Assembly (NCBI GenBank): GCA_040753795.1
Contig: JBFMDX010000005.1
Coordinates: forward strand, 124,001 to 188,000
Direction: 5' to 3'
Source of the DNA: Thermodesulfobacteriota bacterium
GTDB taxonomy: Bacteria; Desulfobacterota; Desulfobacteria; Desulfobacterales; Desulfosudaceae
Length of the DNA stretch: 64,000 nucleotides
The notes under the pieces were generated by a model, which did no database searches, was not told where the DNA came from, and worked only from the letters and a program-made list of their open reading frames with translations. Shown piece after piece: positions 16,919 through 25,860 of this stretch; the stretch's first letter is position 1, and each line of letters begins with the position of its first letter. The position numbers were made by a program, and so were the translations under genes.

Positions 16919-17674
16919 ATGCGGCAATTGAAATGGATCGGTTTATTACTGGCGTTAATGATGGTGAACCTGCCTGCTGCCGCTGCGGAAGAGGGAACCC
17001 CGCCGGCCGTACCGGTAGCGACGTTTCAGGAAATCACGCATGTCTTTCCGGCGACTCTGGAAGGAGTGGATGTCAGCCACGATTTTGTCATCCGCAACAC
17101 GGGCGGCGCGCCGTTGATGATCGATGACGTCCAGACCTATTGCGGCTGCGTCAGCGCCTCTTTTCAGGGGGGTATTCCCGCGGGTGGCGAAGGCGCCATT
17201 ACCATCAAGTTGAGCACCAGCGGATATGGCGGCCGCACCGTTGTCCAGAAAGCCGATGTCTTGACCAATGATCCGGTGAACAAGGCGATTCGCCTTACCA
17301 TTCAGTGCCCGGTGGATCGGTTCGCGGAAAGCAACCCCAACATGGTTGTCTTCAAGGGACCCCTGGGTTTTGTCATGAAGCAGCAGGTCCAGATTATTCC
17401 CGGCGAAAAATACCCCTTTAAAATCACCGGTTCAAAAGCACGGGACGGCAAATATATCCGGTTTGAACTAAAGCAAGCAACGCTGGAGGGAAGAGCCGCT
17501 TATATCATCGATGTGGAAAACACCAAAACGGATGTCGGTACCTATCAGGATTTTATCCTTCTTGAAACCGACAACAGCGTCCAGCCCCTGCTGAAGCTCA
17601 AGGTATTCGGCGATATCTACGACCCGGCGAAGATATCAACGGATGTCTCCGCCCCGACCGGCACCAAACAGTAG
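16919..17674 (+). CDS. DUF1573 exported protein
   Basis: 251 residues with a clear signal peptide (LKWIGLLLALMMVNLPAAAAEE). Residues 30-130 match DUF1573, an Ig-like domain: VPVATFQEITHVFPATLEG, FVIRNTGGAPLMIDDV and YCGCVSASF with the characteristic C-G-C. A second beta-rich half follows with VDVENTKTDVGTYQDFILLETD. It is probably periplasmic or secreted; no function is established for the family. The ATG at 16919 is preferred over one at 16871 because AAGGAG lies nine bases upstream and it begins the signal peptide. Confidence 0.85.
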   Translation: MRQLKWIGLLLALMMVNLPAAAAEEGTPPAVPVATFQEITHVFPATLEGVDVSHDFVIRNTGGAPLMIDDVQTYCGCVSASFQGGIPAGGEGAITIKLSTSGYGGRTVVQKADVLTNDPVNKAIRLTIQCPVDRFAESNPNMVVFKGPLGFVMKQQVQIIPGEKYPFKITGSKARDGKYIRFELKQATLEGRAAYIIDVENTKTDVGTYQDFILLETDNSVQPLLKLKVFGDIYDPAKISTDVSAPTGTKQ

Positions 17675-17720
17675 GGGGGCTTCAGGCCGCCTTTGGAAGT
17701 CGGATGGATATTGTCCCGGC

Positions 17721-17744
17721 AGGGGCACGGCCCGCCGTGCCCCT
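17721..17744. repeat. Palindromic hairpin, copy 1
   Basis: AGGGGCACGGC, two bases, then GCCGTGCCCCT: a perfect 11-bp stem with a 2-base loop, in the gap between convergent genes. A second, related copy is at 18803-18830. Such REP-like hairpins often act as transcript ends; no U-run follows, so it is not a classical terminator. Confidence 0.7.
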
Positions 17745-17849
17745 ATATTTCGGGGGTGGAGAGAGATACTGCCCCGCCACCCGGAAGACGGCCTTAAGGA
17801 TTCAATAAGGTCGGCCGTTCCTCCGTGTACGGTCAGTAAGGTCTTGCGG

Positions 17850-18569
17850 TTAGTCGTCTAAATCAATCGCCCCCTTGGTTTTGGTCTTGCGGGCGGCTTC
17901 CTTTTCCTTGTACTCCTGCATGCACGAATCGTCTTTGCCTTTGACCAGGGCGCACTCCACGAATTCGGAGATTTCAATGATGCAGGCGCGGATGGCCTTG
18001 CCGGTCGGGGTTTTGGAGTAGCCGCCCAGGTTGCCGGAGAAGGAATTCTTGCTCAAGCCCACGTTCAACCCGCCGGACTTGGCAGTCGCCTCCACCGTCC
18101 TGGCAATGGAGATCTCGCCGGTGTTCACGTCGATCAGCTTCAGGTCCACGGCAATGTAAGCCTTTTCCCTCTCCCCGCCCAGGGAGATGCCCTTGATATT
18201 GATTCCGCCGCCGGTACCGCTGGTGTCCGACTCAAAGGCGGAAACGGTGGCCGCGACCAGGTACTGGGCGCCTTTTAATTTGCCCATCTTGGCCTTGGTC
18301 TGGCTGTTGACCCGGCCGGATGCGCCCAGATCCTGTTCGCCCAGGACGGCATCGATCTCCTGTCTTTCCAGCACGGAAAAAGATTCCATGGCTACGAGTT
18401 CAGCCGACAGCATGTCCGCCAGCTCGGTACCCGTGGACCCGGTCCACCAGCCGGCGCTGGTGTTGTTGGTGAATCTTAAGACCCCCAAACGCGGCTTGTC
18501 AGCGGCAAAACCGGACGATACCAGCACTAAAACCATGACACACAGAGCAGCGGCAAACCATTTTTTCAT
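17850..18569 (-). CDS. CsgG-family exported protein
   Basis: 239 residues with a signal peptide (KKWFAAALCVMVLVLVSSGFAA, no lipobox cysteine) and a CsgG/HfaB-like domain: RLGVLRFTNNT, LADMLSAELVAMESFSVLERQEIDAVLGEQ, and GAQYLVAATVSAFE. In CsgG the family forms a curli export pore, but many stand-alone members lack the lipid anchor and pore-forming loops and have no known function. Two cysteines near the C-terminus (ECALVKGKDDSC) may form a disulfide. A consensus-like promoter lies 94 bases upstream. Confidence 0.85.
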   Translation of the reverse strand: MKKWFAAALCVMVLVLVSSGFAADKPRLGVLRFTNNTSAGWWTGSTGTELADMLSAELVAMESFSVLERQEIDAVLGEQDLGASGRVNSQTKAKMGKLKGAQYLVAATVSAFESDTSGTGGGINIKGISLGGEREKAYIAVDLKLIDVNTGEISIARTVEATAKSGGLNVGLSKNSFSGNLGGYSKTPTGKAIRACIIEISEFVECALVKGKDDSCMQEYKEKEAARKTKTKGAIDLDD

Positions 18570-19043
18570 TGGACTACCTCCTTAATTGATTAGATATATT
18601 ATTGAAAACAACTGTTTATATTTAAAAGGGAGCTGACGGATCAAGTCGTCAGATGATCATGCCTTATATCAGTTTACGATCGGAGTGTCAATTTTTTAGT
18701 AGAAACGGCCATGGGTAATCCGATGGTATATCTGGGGCGGCCTTCAGGCCGTTTTCCGGTGTCGGGAAAAAGGCGGCATGGGGGAGGATCAGAGTTTGAC
18801 CGGTAGGGGCCCGGCGCGCCGTGCCCCTACACCGCAGGCGGACTGAATGTTTTCCCAACAGAGGTTATTTTCCCCTTTACGAATAGTCAACCAAGCCCGT
18901 ATCCGAGACACCTCGCCAAAAACTATGGGGGTGTCTCGAATCTTCGGTGAAAAATACCATTTTGTGGTTGCTATTTTATAAAAAATGTATAAAAAAGAAA
19001 ATGATTGTGATTGCGTAATGAACCATAAAACGGGGTCGGTCTC
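18570..19043. other. Intergenic region between the divergent csgG-like gene and the kor operon
   Basis: 474 bases with no gene. It holds the csgG-like promoter, a second copy of the GC-rich palindrome (18803-18830, GTAGGGGC ... GCCCCTAC with one internal mismatch), and a 9-bp perfect hairpin at 18904-18938 (CGAGACACC ... GGTGTCTCG) about 105 bases before korD. The last 80 bases are AT-rich. No clear promoter hexamers for kor were found. Confidence 0.6.
18663..18691 (-). promoter_or_regulatory. Sigma-70-type promoter for the CsgG-like gene
   Basis: On the minus strand TTGACA, 17-base spacer, TATAAG: a near-perfect -35 and good -10 for the gene starting at 18569. Confidence 0.6.
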
Positions 19044-19331
19044 ATGAAATACTGGCGTGAGCCTCTGGATTCAAATGAAATCGTCGTGTCCAGGGGAAAA
19101 GTGATCATTATCGCGGATCGATGCAAGGGTTGCGGGTACTGCATCGAATTCTGCCCCCGGGAGGTGCTGGCGTTCTCCCCGGACTACAATATAAAAGGAT
19201 ACCATCCGCCGGTGGTCAGGAATGATGACTGCCTGAACTGCCATTACTGTGAACTGCTGTGTCCGGAATTCGCCATCTACTCGGTGGAAGACCCCCTGCC
19301 GCCGGCGGCGGACGCCCATTCTGAAACTTAA
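19044..19331 (+). CDS. korD: 2-oxoglutarate:ferredoxin oxidoreductase delta (ferredoxin) subunit
   Basis: 95 residues with two 4Fe-4S motifs: CKGCGYCIEFCPREVL and CLNCHYCELLCPEFAI. It is the electron-carrying subunit of a four-subunit 2-oxoacid:ferredoxin oxidoreductase, passing electrons from the TPP site to ferredoxin or a partner complex. It heads the operon; korA follows after 41 bases. Assignment to Kor rather than Por/Vor rests on the alpha and beta subunits and gene order. Confidence 0.88.
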   Translation: MKYWREPLDSNEIVVSRGKVIIIADRCKGCGYCIEFCPREVLAFSPDYNIKGYHPPVVRNDDCLNCHYCELLCPEFAIYSVEDPLPPAADAHSET

Positions 19332-19372
19332 GGTTTTTGTTTAAATAACAACCAAAAAATACTGATTATACT

Positions 19373-20518
19373 ATGAAACCATCCGTCCTAACCGGAGAGC
19401 ACTTTATCAACGGTGATTTTGCCTGCGCCGAAGGCGCTATTGCCGCGGGCTGCAAGTTTTTCGGGGCCTATCCCATCACCCCGGCCACGGAAGTGGCCGA
19501 GCGCATGTCCGAGCGGCTGCCGGATGTGGGCGGCACCTTTGTCCAGATGGAGGACGAAATCGCCGCCATGACCTCCATCCTGGGGGCCGCCTGGACCGGC
19601 GTCAAGACCATGACCGCCACCTCGGGCCCGGGCTTCAGCCTGATGATGGAAACCGTGGGCCTGGCCGTGGTCACCGAAACCCCCTGCGTGGTGGTCAACA
19701 TCCAGCGCGCCGGTCCTTCCACCGGTCTGCCCACCATGGGCGCCCAGGCCGACATGATGCAGGTCCGCTGGGGCTCCCACGGGGACTATGAGATCATCGC
19801 CATCGCGCCCTCTTCGCCCCAGGAGATGTTCGACCTGACCATCGAAGCCTTCAACCTGAGCGAAACCTATCGGGTGCCGGTTTTCATCATGTCCGACGAG
19901 ATCGTGGGCCACATGAGCGAAAAGGTCGTCATTCCGGCGGCCCAGACCGTGAAAACCGTGGACCGCAAGAAACCAACCGGCCGCAAAAAAGGCTACCTGC
20001 CCTATCATCCCGACGAGAACGGCGTGCCGCCCATGCCGGCCATCGGCGACGGCTACAATATCCATGTCACCGGTCTGACCCACGACGAGCGGGGCTACCC
20101 GGTCATGTCCGTGGAGGCCCAGAAGGATATGGTCACCCGCCTGGTGAACAAGATCCGCCGTAACCGGGACAAGATCATCCGCACGGAAGGCTACCTGTTA
20201 AAAGACGCCGAAATCATTATTGTCTCCTACGGCGTTTCGGCCCGGACCAGCTACACGGCCGTGGACGAGGCCCGCAGGCTGGGCATCAAGGCCGGTCTGC
20301 TGCGGCTGATCACCGTCTGGCCTTTCCCGGACGACACCATCCGCAAGCTGGCGGAAAAAGCCAGAGGCTTTGTGACCGTGGAAATCAACATGGGGCAGAT
20401 CAGCCGCGAAGTGGAGCGCTGCGCCGGCGGCAAGGCCCCCTGCCACCTGGTCGGCCACACCGGCGGAACAGTCATAACGCCTGATGAAGTCATCAACCTG
20501 ATCAAAGAGGCATTTTAA
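19373..20518 (+). CDS. korA: 2-oxoglutarate:ferredoxin oxidoreductase alpha subunit
   Basis: 381 residues. The N-terminal pyrimidine-binding domain has GDFACAEGAIAAGCKFFGAYPITPATEVAE and ATSGPGFSLMMET, both diagnostic for the alpha subunit; the C-terminal transketolase-like domain has GLLRLITVWPFPDD and FVTVEINMGQ. In anaerobes this enzyme oxidises 2-oxoglutarate to succinyl-CoA with reduction of ferredoxin, or runs reductively. The start at 19373 has no obvious ribosome binding site, but the YPITP region would be truncated by later starts. Its stop lies one base before korB. Confidence 0.92.
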   Translation: MKPSVLTGEHFINGDFACAEGAIAAGCKFFGAYPITPATEVAERMSERLPDVGGTFVQMEDEIAAMTSILGAAWTGVKTMTATSGPGFSLMMETVGLAVVTETPCVVVNIQRAGPSTGLPTMGAQADMMQVRWGSHGDYEIIAIAPSSPQEMFDLTIEAFNLSETYRVPVFIMSDEIVGHMSEKVVIPAAQTVKTVDRKKPTGRKKGYLPYHPDENGVPPMPAIGDGYNIHVTGLTHDERGYPVMSVEAQKDMVTRLVNKIRRNRDKIIRTEGYLLKDAEIIIVSYGVSARTSYTAVDEARRLGIKAGLLRLITVWPFPDDTIRKLAEKARGFVTVEINMGQISREVERCAGGKAPCHLVGHTGGTVITPDEVINLIKEAF

Positions 20519-20519
20519 T

Positions 20520-21347
20520 ATGGGCGCCAAAAAACAACCGGTGCATCCGCTGGAAGATCTTATCCGCGTGGACCGACTTCCCCACATCTGGTGTCCGGGA
20601 TGCGGGGTTGGCTCGGTTTTTTCAAGCTGCCTTGAGGCTATCAAAGCCACCGGCATCGACTATCGTAAATTCACCATGGTCTCCGGCATCGGCTGCTCCG
20701 GAAGGGGCGCGGGTTACATCAACCTGGACTCCTTCCACACCACCCACGGCCGCGCCATCCCTTTTGCCAGCGGCATCAAGATGGCCAAACCGGACTTGAA
20801 CGTCATTGTTTTCTCCGGCGACGGGGACCTGTTCGCCATCGGCGGCAACCATTTTATTCACGCCGCCCGTCGCAACACGGACATCACCGTCATCTGCATC
20901 AACAACCTGATTTACGGCATGACCGGCGGCCAGGTGGCGGCCACCACGCCCAACCGGGCCAAGACCGCCACCACGCCCTACGGCAACCCGGAGACGCCCT
21001 TCAACCTGCCGCTGCTGGCGGCCGCTTCGGGCGCGACCTACGTGGCCCGGTGGACCATGATTCACGTCCGGGACCTGATTCATTCGATCATGGAGGCGCT
21101 CAACCATCACGGCTTTGCCTTCATTGAGGTGCTCTCGCCCTGCCCCATCAACTACGGCCGGCGGAACAAGGAGCCCTCGACCCAGACGCTGAAAAATTTC
21201 CAGGACAAAACCATCATCAAAAACGGCGCCGACCCGGCCACCCTGAGCATGAGCGTTGCCGAAGGCATCACCCTGGGCAAATTCGTCCACAAGGAGATGC
21301 CGACCCAGGATGAGTGCTATGCCAAGGTTTGTTTGGGGGAGAAGTGA
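20520..21347 (+). CDS. korB: 2-oxoglutarate:ferredoxin oxidoreductase beta (TPP) subunit
   Basis: 275 residues. IWCPGCGVGSVFSS opens the domain; GIGCSGRGAGYINLDSFHTTHGRAIPFASGIK and VFSGDGDLFAIGGNHFIHAARRN with NNLIYGMTGGQ form the thiamine-pyrophosphate site (GDG ... NN). AGAGG nine bases upstream supports the start. Its stop codon runs straight into the heptamer array that separates it from korC. Confidence 0.93.
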   Translation: MGAKKQPVHPLEDLIRVDRLPHIWCPGCGVGSVFSSCLEAIKATGIDYRKFTMVSGIGCSGRGAGYINLDSFHTTHGRAIPFASGIKMAKPDLNVIVFSGDGDLFAIGGNHFIHAARRNTDITVICINNLIYGMTGGQVAATTPNRAKTATTPYGNPETPFNLPLLAAASGATYVARWTMIHVRDLIHSIMEALNHHGFAFIEVLSPCPINYGRRNKEPSTQTLKNFQDKTIIKNGADPATLSMSVAEGITLGKFVHKEMPTQDECYAKVCLGEK

Positions 21348-21550
21348 TTAAGTGGTTAAGTAATTAAGTTTTAAGTGATTAAGTTTTAAGTGTTAAGTGT
21401 TAAGTGGTTAGGTGATTAAAAGGCAAAGGGAACCTTTTTAACCCTTGAGCCCATAAAACCCTAAAACTTAACCACTTAAAACTTAACACTTAAAACTTAA
21501 TCACTTAAAACTTAATCACTTAAAACTTAAAACTTAATCACTTAAAACTT
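21345..21550. repeat. Inverted heptamer array 1 (TTAAGTG / CACTTAA)
   Basis: The left arm (21345-21420) is a run of TTAAGTG, TTAAGTT and TTAAGTA units about 7 bases apart; the right arm (21462-21550) is the same unit in reverse complement (CACTTAA, AACTTAA). They flank about 40 bases of other sequence and could fold into one long imperfect hairpin between korB and korC. A closely similar array recurs at 25545-25838. Confidence 0.85.
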
Positions 21551-21585
21551 TTATTTCTATTTTCAATAGGATACGGAAGCAAAGC

Positions 21586-22179
21586 ATGAACAAGAAAAAG
21601 GACATAATACGGAAAGAAATCGTCGTCACCGGCTTCGGCGGCCAGGGCATCGTGCTGGCCGGCAAGATCCTGGGACAGGCGGCGGCCCTGGGCGACAAGA
21701 AAGAGAGCACCCTGGTCCAGTCCTACGGCCCGGAATCCCGGGGCGGGGCCTGTTCGGCCCAGGTGATCGTCTCGGACACGGTCATCCAATACCCGTACAT
21801 CAAGACGCCCGACGTGCTGGTGTGCATGTCCCAGTCCGCCTACGACAAGCACAAGGATTCCCTCAAACCCGAAGGCCAGCTCCTGGTCGACCGCGACCTG
21901 GTCAAGCCCGACGGCAGCCGGGAGTTCTTCGCCATCCCCTCCACCCGCATGGCCGAAGAGATGGGCAAAAAGATGATGGCCAACATCATCATGGTCGGGT
22001 TCACCGTGGCCATCACCGGCGCCATTTCCGAAGCCGCGACCCGGGACGCCGTCACCGCCTCGGTGCCCAGGGGGACGGAGAAAACCAACATCCAGGCCTT
22101 TACCAAGGGCTTTGAATACGGCCAGTCCCTGCTCAAGGGGCGGGAACGCAAGGCCTCGGGCCAGACGGGGGTGATCTGA
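21586..22179 (+). CDS. korC: 2-oxoglutarate:ferredoxin oxidoreductase gamma subunit
   Basis: 197 residues matching the gamma domain: EIVVTGFGGQGIVLAGKILGQAA near the N-terminus, SYGPESRGGACSAQVIVSD, and PDVLVCMSQSAYDKH. Completes the Kor complex. GGAAG seven bases upstream supports the start. The stop overlaps the next start (TGATG), so korC and the large flavoprotein that follows are translationally coupled, strong evidence that Kor and the Hdr-like proteins form one system. Confidence 0.92.
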   Translation: MNKKKDIIRKEIVVTGFGGQGIVLAGKILGQAAALGDKKESTLVQSYGPESRGGACSAQVIVSDTVIQYPYIKTPDVLVCMSQSAYDKHKDSLKPEGQLLVDRDLVKPDGSREFFAIPSTRMAEEMGKKMMANIIMVGFTVAITGAISEAATRDAVTASVPRGTEKTNIQAFTKGFEYGQSLLKGRERKASGQTGVI

Positions 22180-25100
22180 TGAAACGGGAAAAGGAACGCC
22201 TGCAGCGGGTGCTGGTCATCGGGGCGACGCCGGCGGGGATCGCGGCGGTCAACAAGCTCGGCGAACTGGGCGTGCCCGTGACCCTGGTGGACCGGGACGG
22301 CGATCTGGACGCCCGGCTGGGCGCGGACCACTGGCGCTTGCCCTCGGGAACGCCGCTGAACCACGCCCATCGGCCGGGGCTCCTGCGGATCCTGCGCAAT
22401 CCCGGCATCCGGTCCCTGTTTCCGGCCCGGGTGGCCGCCATCAAGCACAGCCACCAGGGCTTCCGGGTCGATGTCCGGACCGAACCGACCTATGTCGACG
22501 CCGACCTCTGCGTTCTCTGCGGCCGCTGCGTGCAGGTCTGCCCGGTCAACTGCGACGGCCGCAAGGCCATCGGGTTTGCCGGCCGCCATAGCCTGCCCGG
22601 CGGGGCCGTTATCGACAAGCGGCGCCTGCCCCTGTGCCGGGAAGGCTGCCCCCTGGGCGTCAATGTCCAGGGATACGTGGCCCTGGCGGCAGCCGGGCGT
22701 TTTGCCGAAGCTCTGGACCTGGTCCGGCAGCGGAACGTGCTGCCCGGCATCTGCGGCCGCATCTGCACCCATCCCTGCGAAGAAGCCTGCCGCCGTAACG
22801 AACAGGACCAGGCCGTGGCCATCCGCGACATCAAGCGGTTTCTGGCTGATGAAGAAATCCGGCACGGCGCCGCCGGGAAAACGGATGCGCCCAGGCCGCC
22901 GGAACGCGCCGAAAAAATCGCCGTCATCGGCTCCGGCCCGGCCGGCTTGGCGGCCGCCGCCGAACTGGCCCGCCAGGGCTGCCGGGTGACGGTTTATGAA
23001 AAAGAGCAGCAGGCCGGCGGCCTGCTGCGTTACGGCATCGGCCCCCACCGCCTGCCCCGGAACATCCTGGACCTGGAACTGGCCTGGATCGAAGGGCTGG
23101 GCGTGACATTCGTCCTGGGCCGGAACATCGATTTTAAGAAAGACCTGCCCGGTCTGGCCAAAGATCATGACGCGGTCCTGGTGACGGCCGGCACCTGGGC
23201 CGACCGCAAGCTGGACGCCCCGGGCGAAGACCTGGAAGGCGTCGAGGGGTGCCTGGATTTTCTGCCGCGCCTCTACCGGGGGGAAATCAAGCGCCTCAAA
23301 GAAAAGATCGCCGTCATCGGCGACGGCAACGCCGCCTTTGACCTGGCCCGGGCCCTGGTCCGCATCGGCGCCGAGGTGACCATCGTCTCCTGGTTCGACG
23401 CCGACAGCATCCCGGCCGACCCGGCCGAATACGCCGGCGCCCTGGCCGAAGGCGTCAAGCTGCATCCCGGCGCCCGGGTGATCGCCTTTGAAGGCGAAAA
23501 AGGCCGCCTGCGCCGGCTGGTCTGCCGCCCCACCCAACCCGGTCCGGCCGACGACCGGGGCATTTGCTGGCCGGTGGTGGTCAAGGGCAGCGAGGCCTAT
23601 CCCCTCGAGTTTGACCGGGCCGTGGTGGCCATCGGCCAGACCGGACCCTGGACGGCCGGCAATGTCGGCGGGCTGAAGGTCTCCGACCGGGGGCTGATCG
23701 CGGTGGACGAAAACCGGAAGACCGGGCTGAAAAACGTCTTTGCCGCCGGCGACGCCGTCACCGGCTACTCCTCGGTGGTGCAGGCCATGGCCGAGGGCCG
23801 GGCCGCGGCCGTAAAGATCCTGGAAAGCGTCTGCGGCCTGGTCATCGATGACCCGGCTGGCGCCCGACCGGCCGACCGTGATTTTCCACCCCTTCCCCAG
23901 GGGATGCCCCCCTGCCCCCGGACCGCCATGCCGGAATTGAAACCGTCCGAGCGCAAAGGCAATTTCGAGGAAGTGGCCCGGGGACTCACGGAAGCGCAGA
24001 TCAAACTGGAAGCCGGGCGCTGCCTGCAGTGCGGCGTCTGTTCCGAGTGCATGGAGTGCGTGACCGCCTGCGGCCCCATCAACGCCCTGCGCCACGATGA
24101 AACCTGGGAAACCGTTTTCGAGCAGGTCGGCGCCATTATCATCGCCGACCCGGAGCAGGCCCCGCCGGTCCGGGGGGACGACATCATCCGCGCCTACGGG
24201 CCGAACACCTCCCGGGCCGACGTCCCGGCCATGATGACGCGCGGCTACGCCGCCGCCGCCCGGGCCATGACCATGCTCGGGGACACCTCCTCCCGCCAGC
24301 GCCGTGGAAAGGGCGTGGCCTTCACCCCGCCCGATCCCGGGCTGTCGCCGGCCATCCGCATCGGTGTTTTCTTTTGCACCTGCAACCGGTCCCTGGGATG
24401 GCTTCCGGAATTCGACGATTACGCCCGCGCCCTGGCCGACCGGCCGGACATCGTTCACGTGGAAACCATGCCCTCGGCCTGCGTGCCCGACGGCATCAGC
24501 CGCATCCTCCGGACTGTCCGCGAAAAAGGCATCACCCGCCTGGTGCTTACCTCGTGCGTCTGCTGCCCCCTGGATTTTGTCTGCAGCGCCTGCACCGACC
24601 AGCGCAGCCGGCTGAAAAAAGGGCTGTTCACCGCCACCGGCATCAGCCGGTCCATGGTGACCACCTTCAATCTCCGGGGAGAAGTGCTCAACCTGATCGC
24701 CTCCTCGCCGGAAACGGCCGTCCGCCGGTTCGAAGGCATGACCGACCGGGCCATCCGCCGTTCCCGTCATCTCAAGCCCTTCACCTCGCCGGCCCGCAAC
24801 TACAACTTCACCACCGCCGTCATCGGCGAATCCGAGGCGGCCGTGGAAAGCGCCCGGGTCCTCTCCCGGCTGGGCCTGGACGTGTTCATGTTCGGGACCA
24901 AAGACAAGCCGCTGTCCGACCGGCACGGTGACGTGGACGTGCTCCGTTTCGAAGGTTCGACGGCCATGCGCGTATCCGGCAGCCTGGGTGATTACCATAT
25001 CCTGGTGCGCCTGGGTGACGGTCAGGAACAGGAGTTCCAGGCCGGCGCCGTCATCTTCGGGGACAAAAACCCGGAGGCGGTACCGTTCCTTCGCCAGACC

Positions 25101-25544
25101 GAGCTTCCCGGCCGGGGGATTTCGGCCGCCATGCAGCGGCCCGGCGTCACCGGCATACCGTTTTATTATCCCGGCATGACCTCCATGTCCGGCCTTTTCG
25201 TGGCCGACCCGCCGGGGATCGAGGTGTCCACCCGCCAGAAAGGCGCGGCGGCGGCCATCCTGGCGGCGGCGGTCATGCCCCGGGGGCCGCGGCAGAGCAA
25301 GGGCTACAACGTGTCCATCGACGCCGGCCGCTGCCGGTTCTGCGGCCGCTGCATCCACGTCTGCCCCTACCAGGCCATCGTCGCCCGCATGAACGATTAC
25401 GGCAACTGGCACGCGGCCGTGGATGAAACCCTGTGCAAGGGGTGCGGCAACTGCATCTCCGTCTGCCCCTCCAACGCCGCCGACAGTCCCTACCGCGACC
25501 AGCAGTTTTTAGAACAGACGCTGGAGGAAATTTTACTTAAATAA
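22179..25544 (+). CDS. HdrA-like / GltD-like fused flavin iron-sulfur oxidoreductase
   Basis: 1121 residues, a mosaic. N-terminal Rossmann-like VLVIGATPAGIAAVNKLG; a ferredoxin cluster CVLCGRCVQVCPVNC at about 110; the glutamate-synthase-small-subunit type Fe-S domain (CREGCPLGVNVQGY, CGRICTHPCEEACRR) from 153; an FAD/NAD(P)H domain with IGSGPAGLAAAAELA at 251 and a second dinucleotide fold IGDGNAAFDLARAL; CLQCGVCSECMECVTACG at about 614; an HdrA-like middle with FFCTCNRS and CVCCPLDFVC from 731; and two C-terminal 4Fe-4S motifs (CRFCGRCIHVCPYQA, CKGCGNCISVCPSNA). This is the layout of a flavin-based electron-bifurcating NAD(P)H-linked module. It is coupled to korC by a 1-base overlap. Physiological direction is unknown. 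Confidence 0.88.
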   Translation: MKREKERLQRVLVIGATPAGIAAVNKLGELGVPVTLVDRDGDLDARLGADHWRLPSGTPLNHAHRPGLLRILRNPGIRSLFPARVAAIKHSHQGFRVDVRTEPTYVDADLCVLCGRCVQVCPVNCDGRKAIGFAGRHSLPGGAVIDKRRLPLCREGCPLGVNVQGYVALAAAGRFAEALDLVRQRNVLPGICGRICTHPCEEACRRNEQDQAVAIRDIKRFLADEEIRHGAAGKTDAPRPPERAEKIAVIGSGPAGLAAAAELARQGCRVTVYEKEQQAGGLLRYGIGPHRLPRNILDLELAWIEGLGVTFVLGRNIDFKKDLPGLAKDHDAVLVTAGTWADRKLDAPGEDLEGVEGCLDFLPRLYRGEIKRLKEKIAVIGDGNAAFDLARALVRIGAEVTIVSWFDADSIPADPAEYAGALAEGVKLHPGARVIAFEGEKGRLRRLVCRPTQPGPADDRGICWPVVVKGSEAYPLEFDRAVVAIGQTGPWTAGNVGGLKVSDRGLIAVDENRKTGLKNVFAAGDAVTGYSSVVQAMAEGRAAAVKILESVCGLVIDDPAGARPADRDFPPLPQGMPPCPRTAMPELKPSERKGNFEEVARGLTEAQIKLEAGRCLQCGVCSECMECVTACGPINALRHDETWETVFEQVGAIIIADPEQAPPVRGDDIIRAYGPNTSRADVPAMMTRGYAAAARAMTMLGDTSSRQRRGKGVAFTPPDPGLSPAIRIGVFFCTCNRSLGWLPEFDDYARALADRPDIVHVETMPSACVPDGISRILRTVREKGITRLVLTSCVCCPLDFVCSACTDQRSRLKKGLFTATGISRSMVTTFNLRGEVLNLIASSPETAVRRFEGMTDRAIRRSRHLKPFTSPARNYNFTTAVIGESEAAVESARVLSRLGLDVFMFGTKDKPLSDRHGDVDVLRFEGSTAMRVSGSLGDYHILVRLGDGQEQEFQAGAVIFGDKNPEAVPFLRQTELPGRGISAAMQRPGVTGIPFYYPGMTSMSGLFVADPPGIEVSTRQKGAAAAILAAAVMPRGPRQSKGYNVSIDAGRCRFCGRCIHVCPYQAIVARMNDYGNWHAAVDETLCKGCGNCISVCPSNAADSPYRDQQFLEQTLEEILLK

Positions 25545-25838
25545 AGTTTTAAAGTGTTAAGTTTTAAGTATTAAGTATTAAGTGTTAAGTATTAAGTATT
25601 AAGTTTTAAGAGTTAAGGTTTAAGTTTGAGGTTGTGGATAGCATGAACAGCAGGAAAGAATTTAGAAAGCCTGAAAAATGAACAACCATTTGAAAACAAC
25701 ACATCATTTTTTAAATATGTGCAGTCATGTCACCCCGGGCCTAACTTCTAACACTTAACACTTAAAACTTAACACTTAACACTTAACACTTAACACTTAA
25801 TACTTAACACTTAATACTTAACACTTAAAACTTAAAAC
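25545..25838. repeat. Inverted heptamer array 2 (TTAAGTR / YACTTAA)
   Basis: Left arm 25545-25628 consists of TTAAGTG/TTAAGTA/TTAAGTT units; right arm 25748-25838 of CACTTAA/TACTTAA/AACTTAA units. About 120 bases of unrelated non-coding sequence sit between. Same repeat family and same inverted layout as the array at 21345. The 316-base gap contains no gene. Confidence 0.85.
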
Positions 25839-25860
25839 TATCTGCTTATAAGGAACAACC

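Noticed and set aside
21840-25412. 1190-codon minus-strand open frame
   Set aside because: It is antisense to korC and the HdrA-GltD gene; long open antisense frames are expected in GC-rich codons and its protein is low-complexity H/G/A/D.
25545-25838. CRISPR array
   Set aside because: Units are only 7 bases with no spacers and appear in both orientations.
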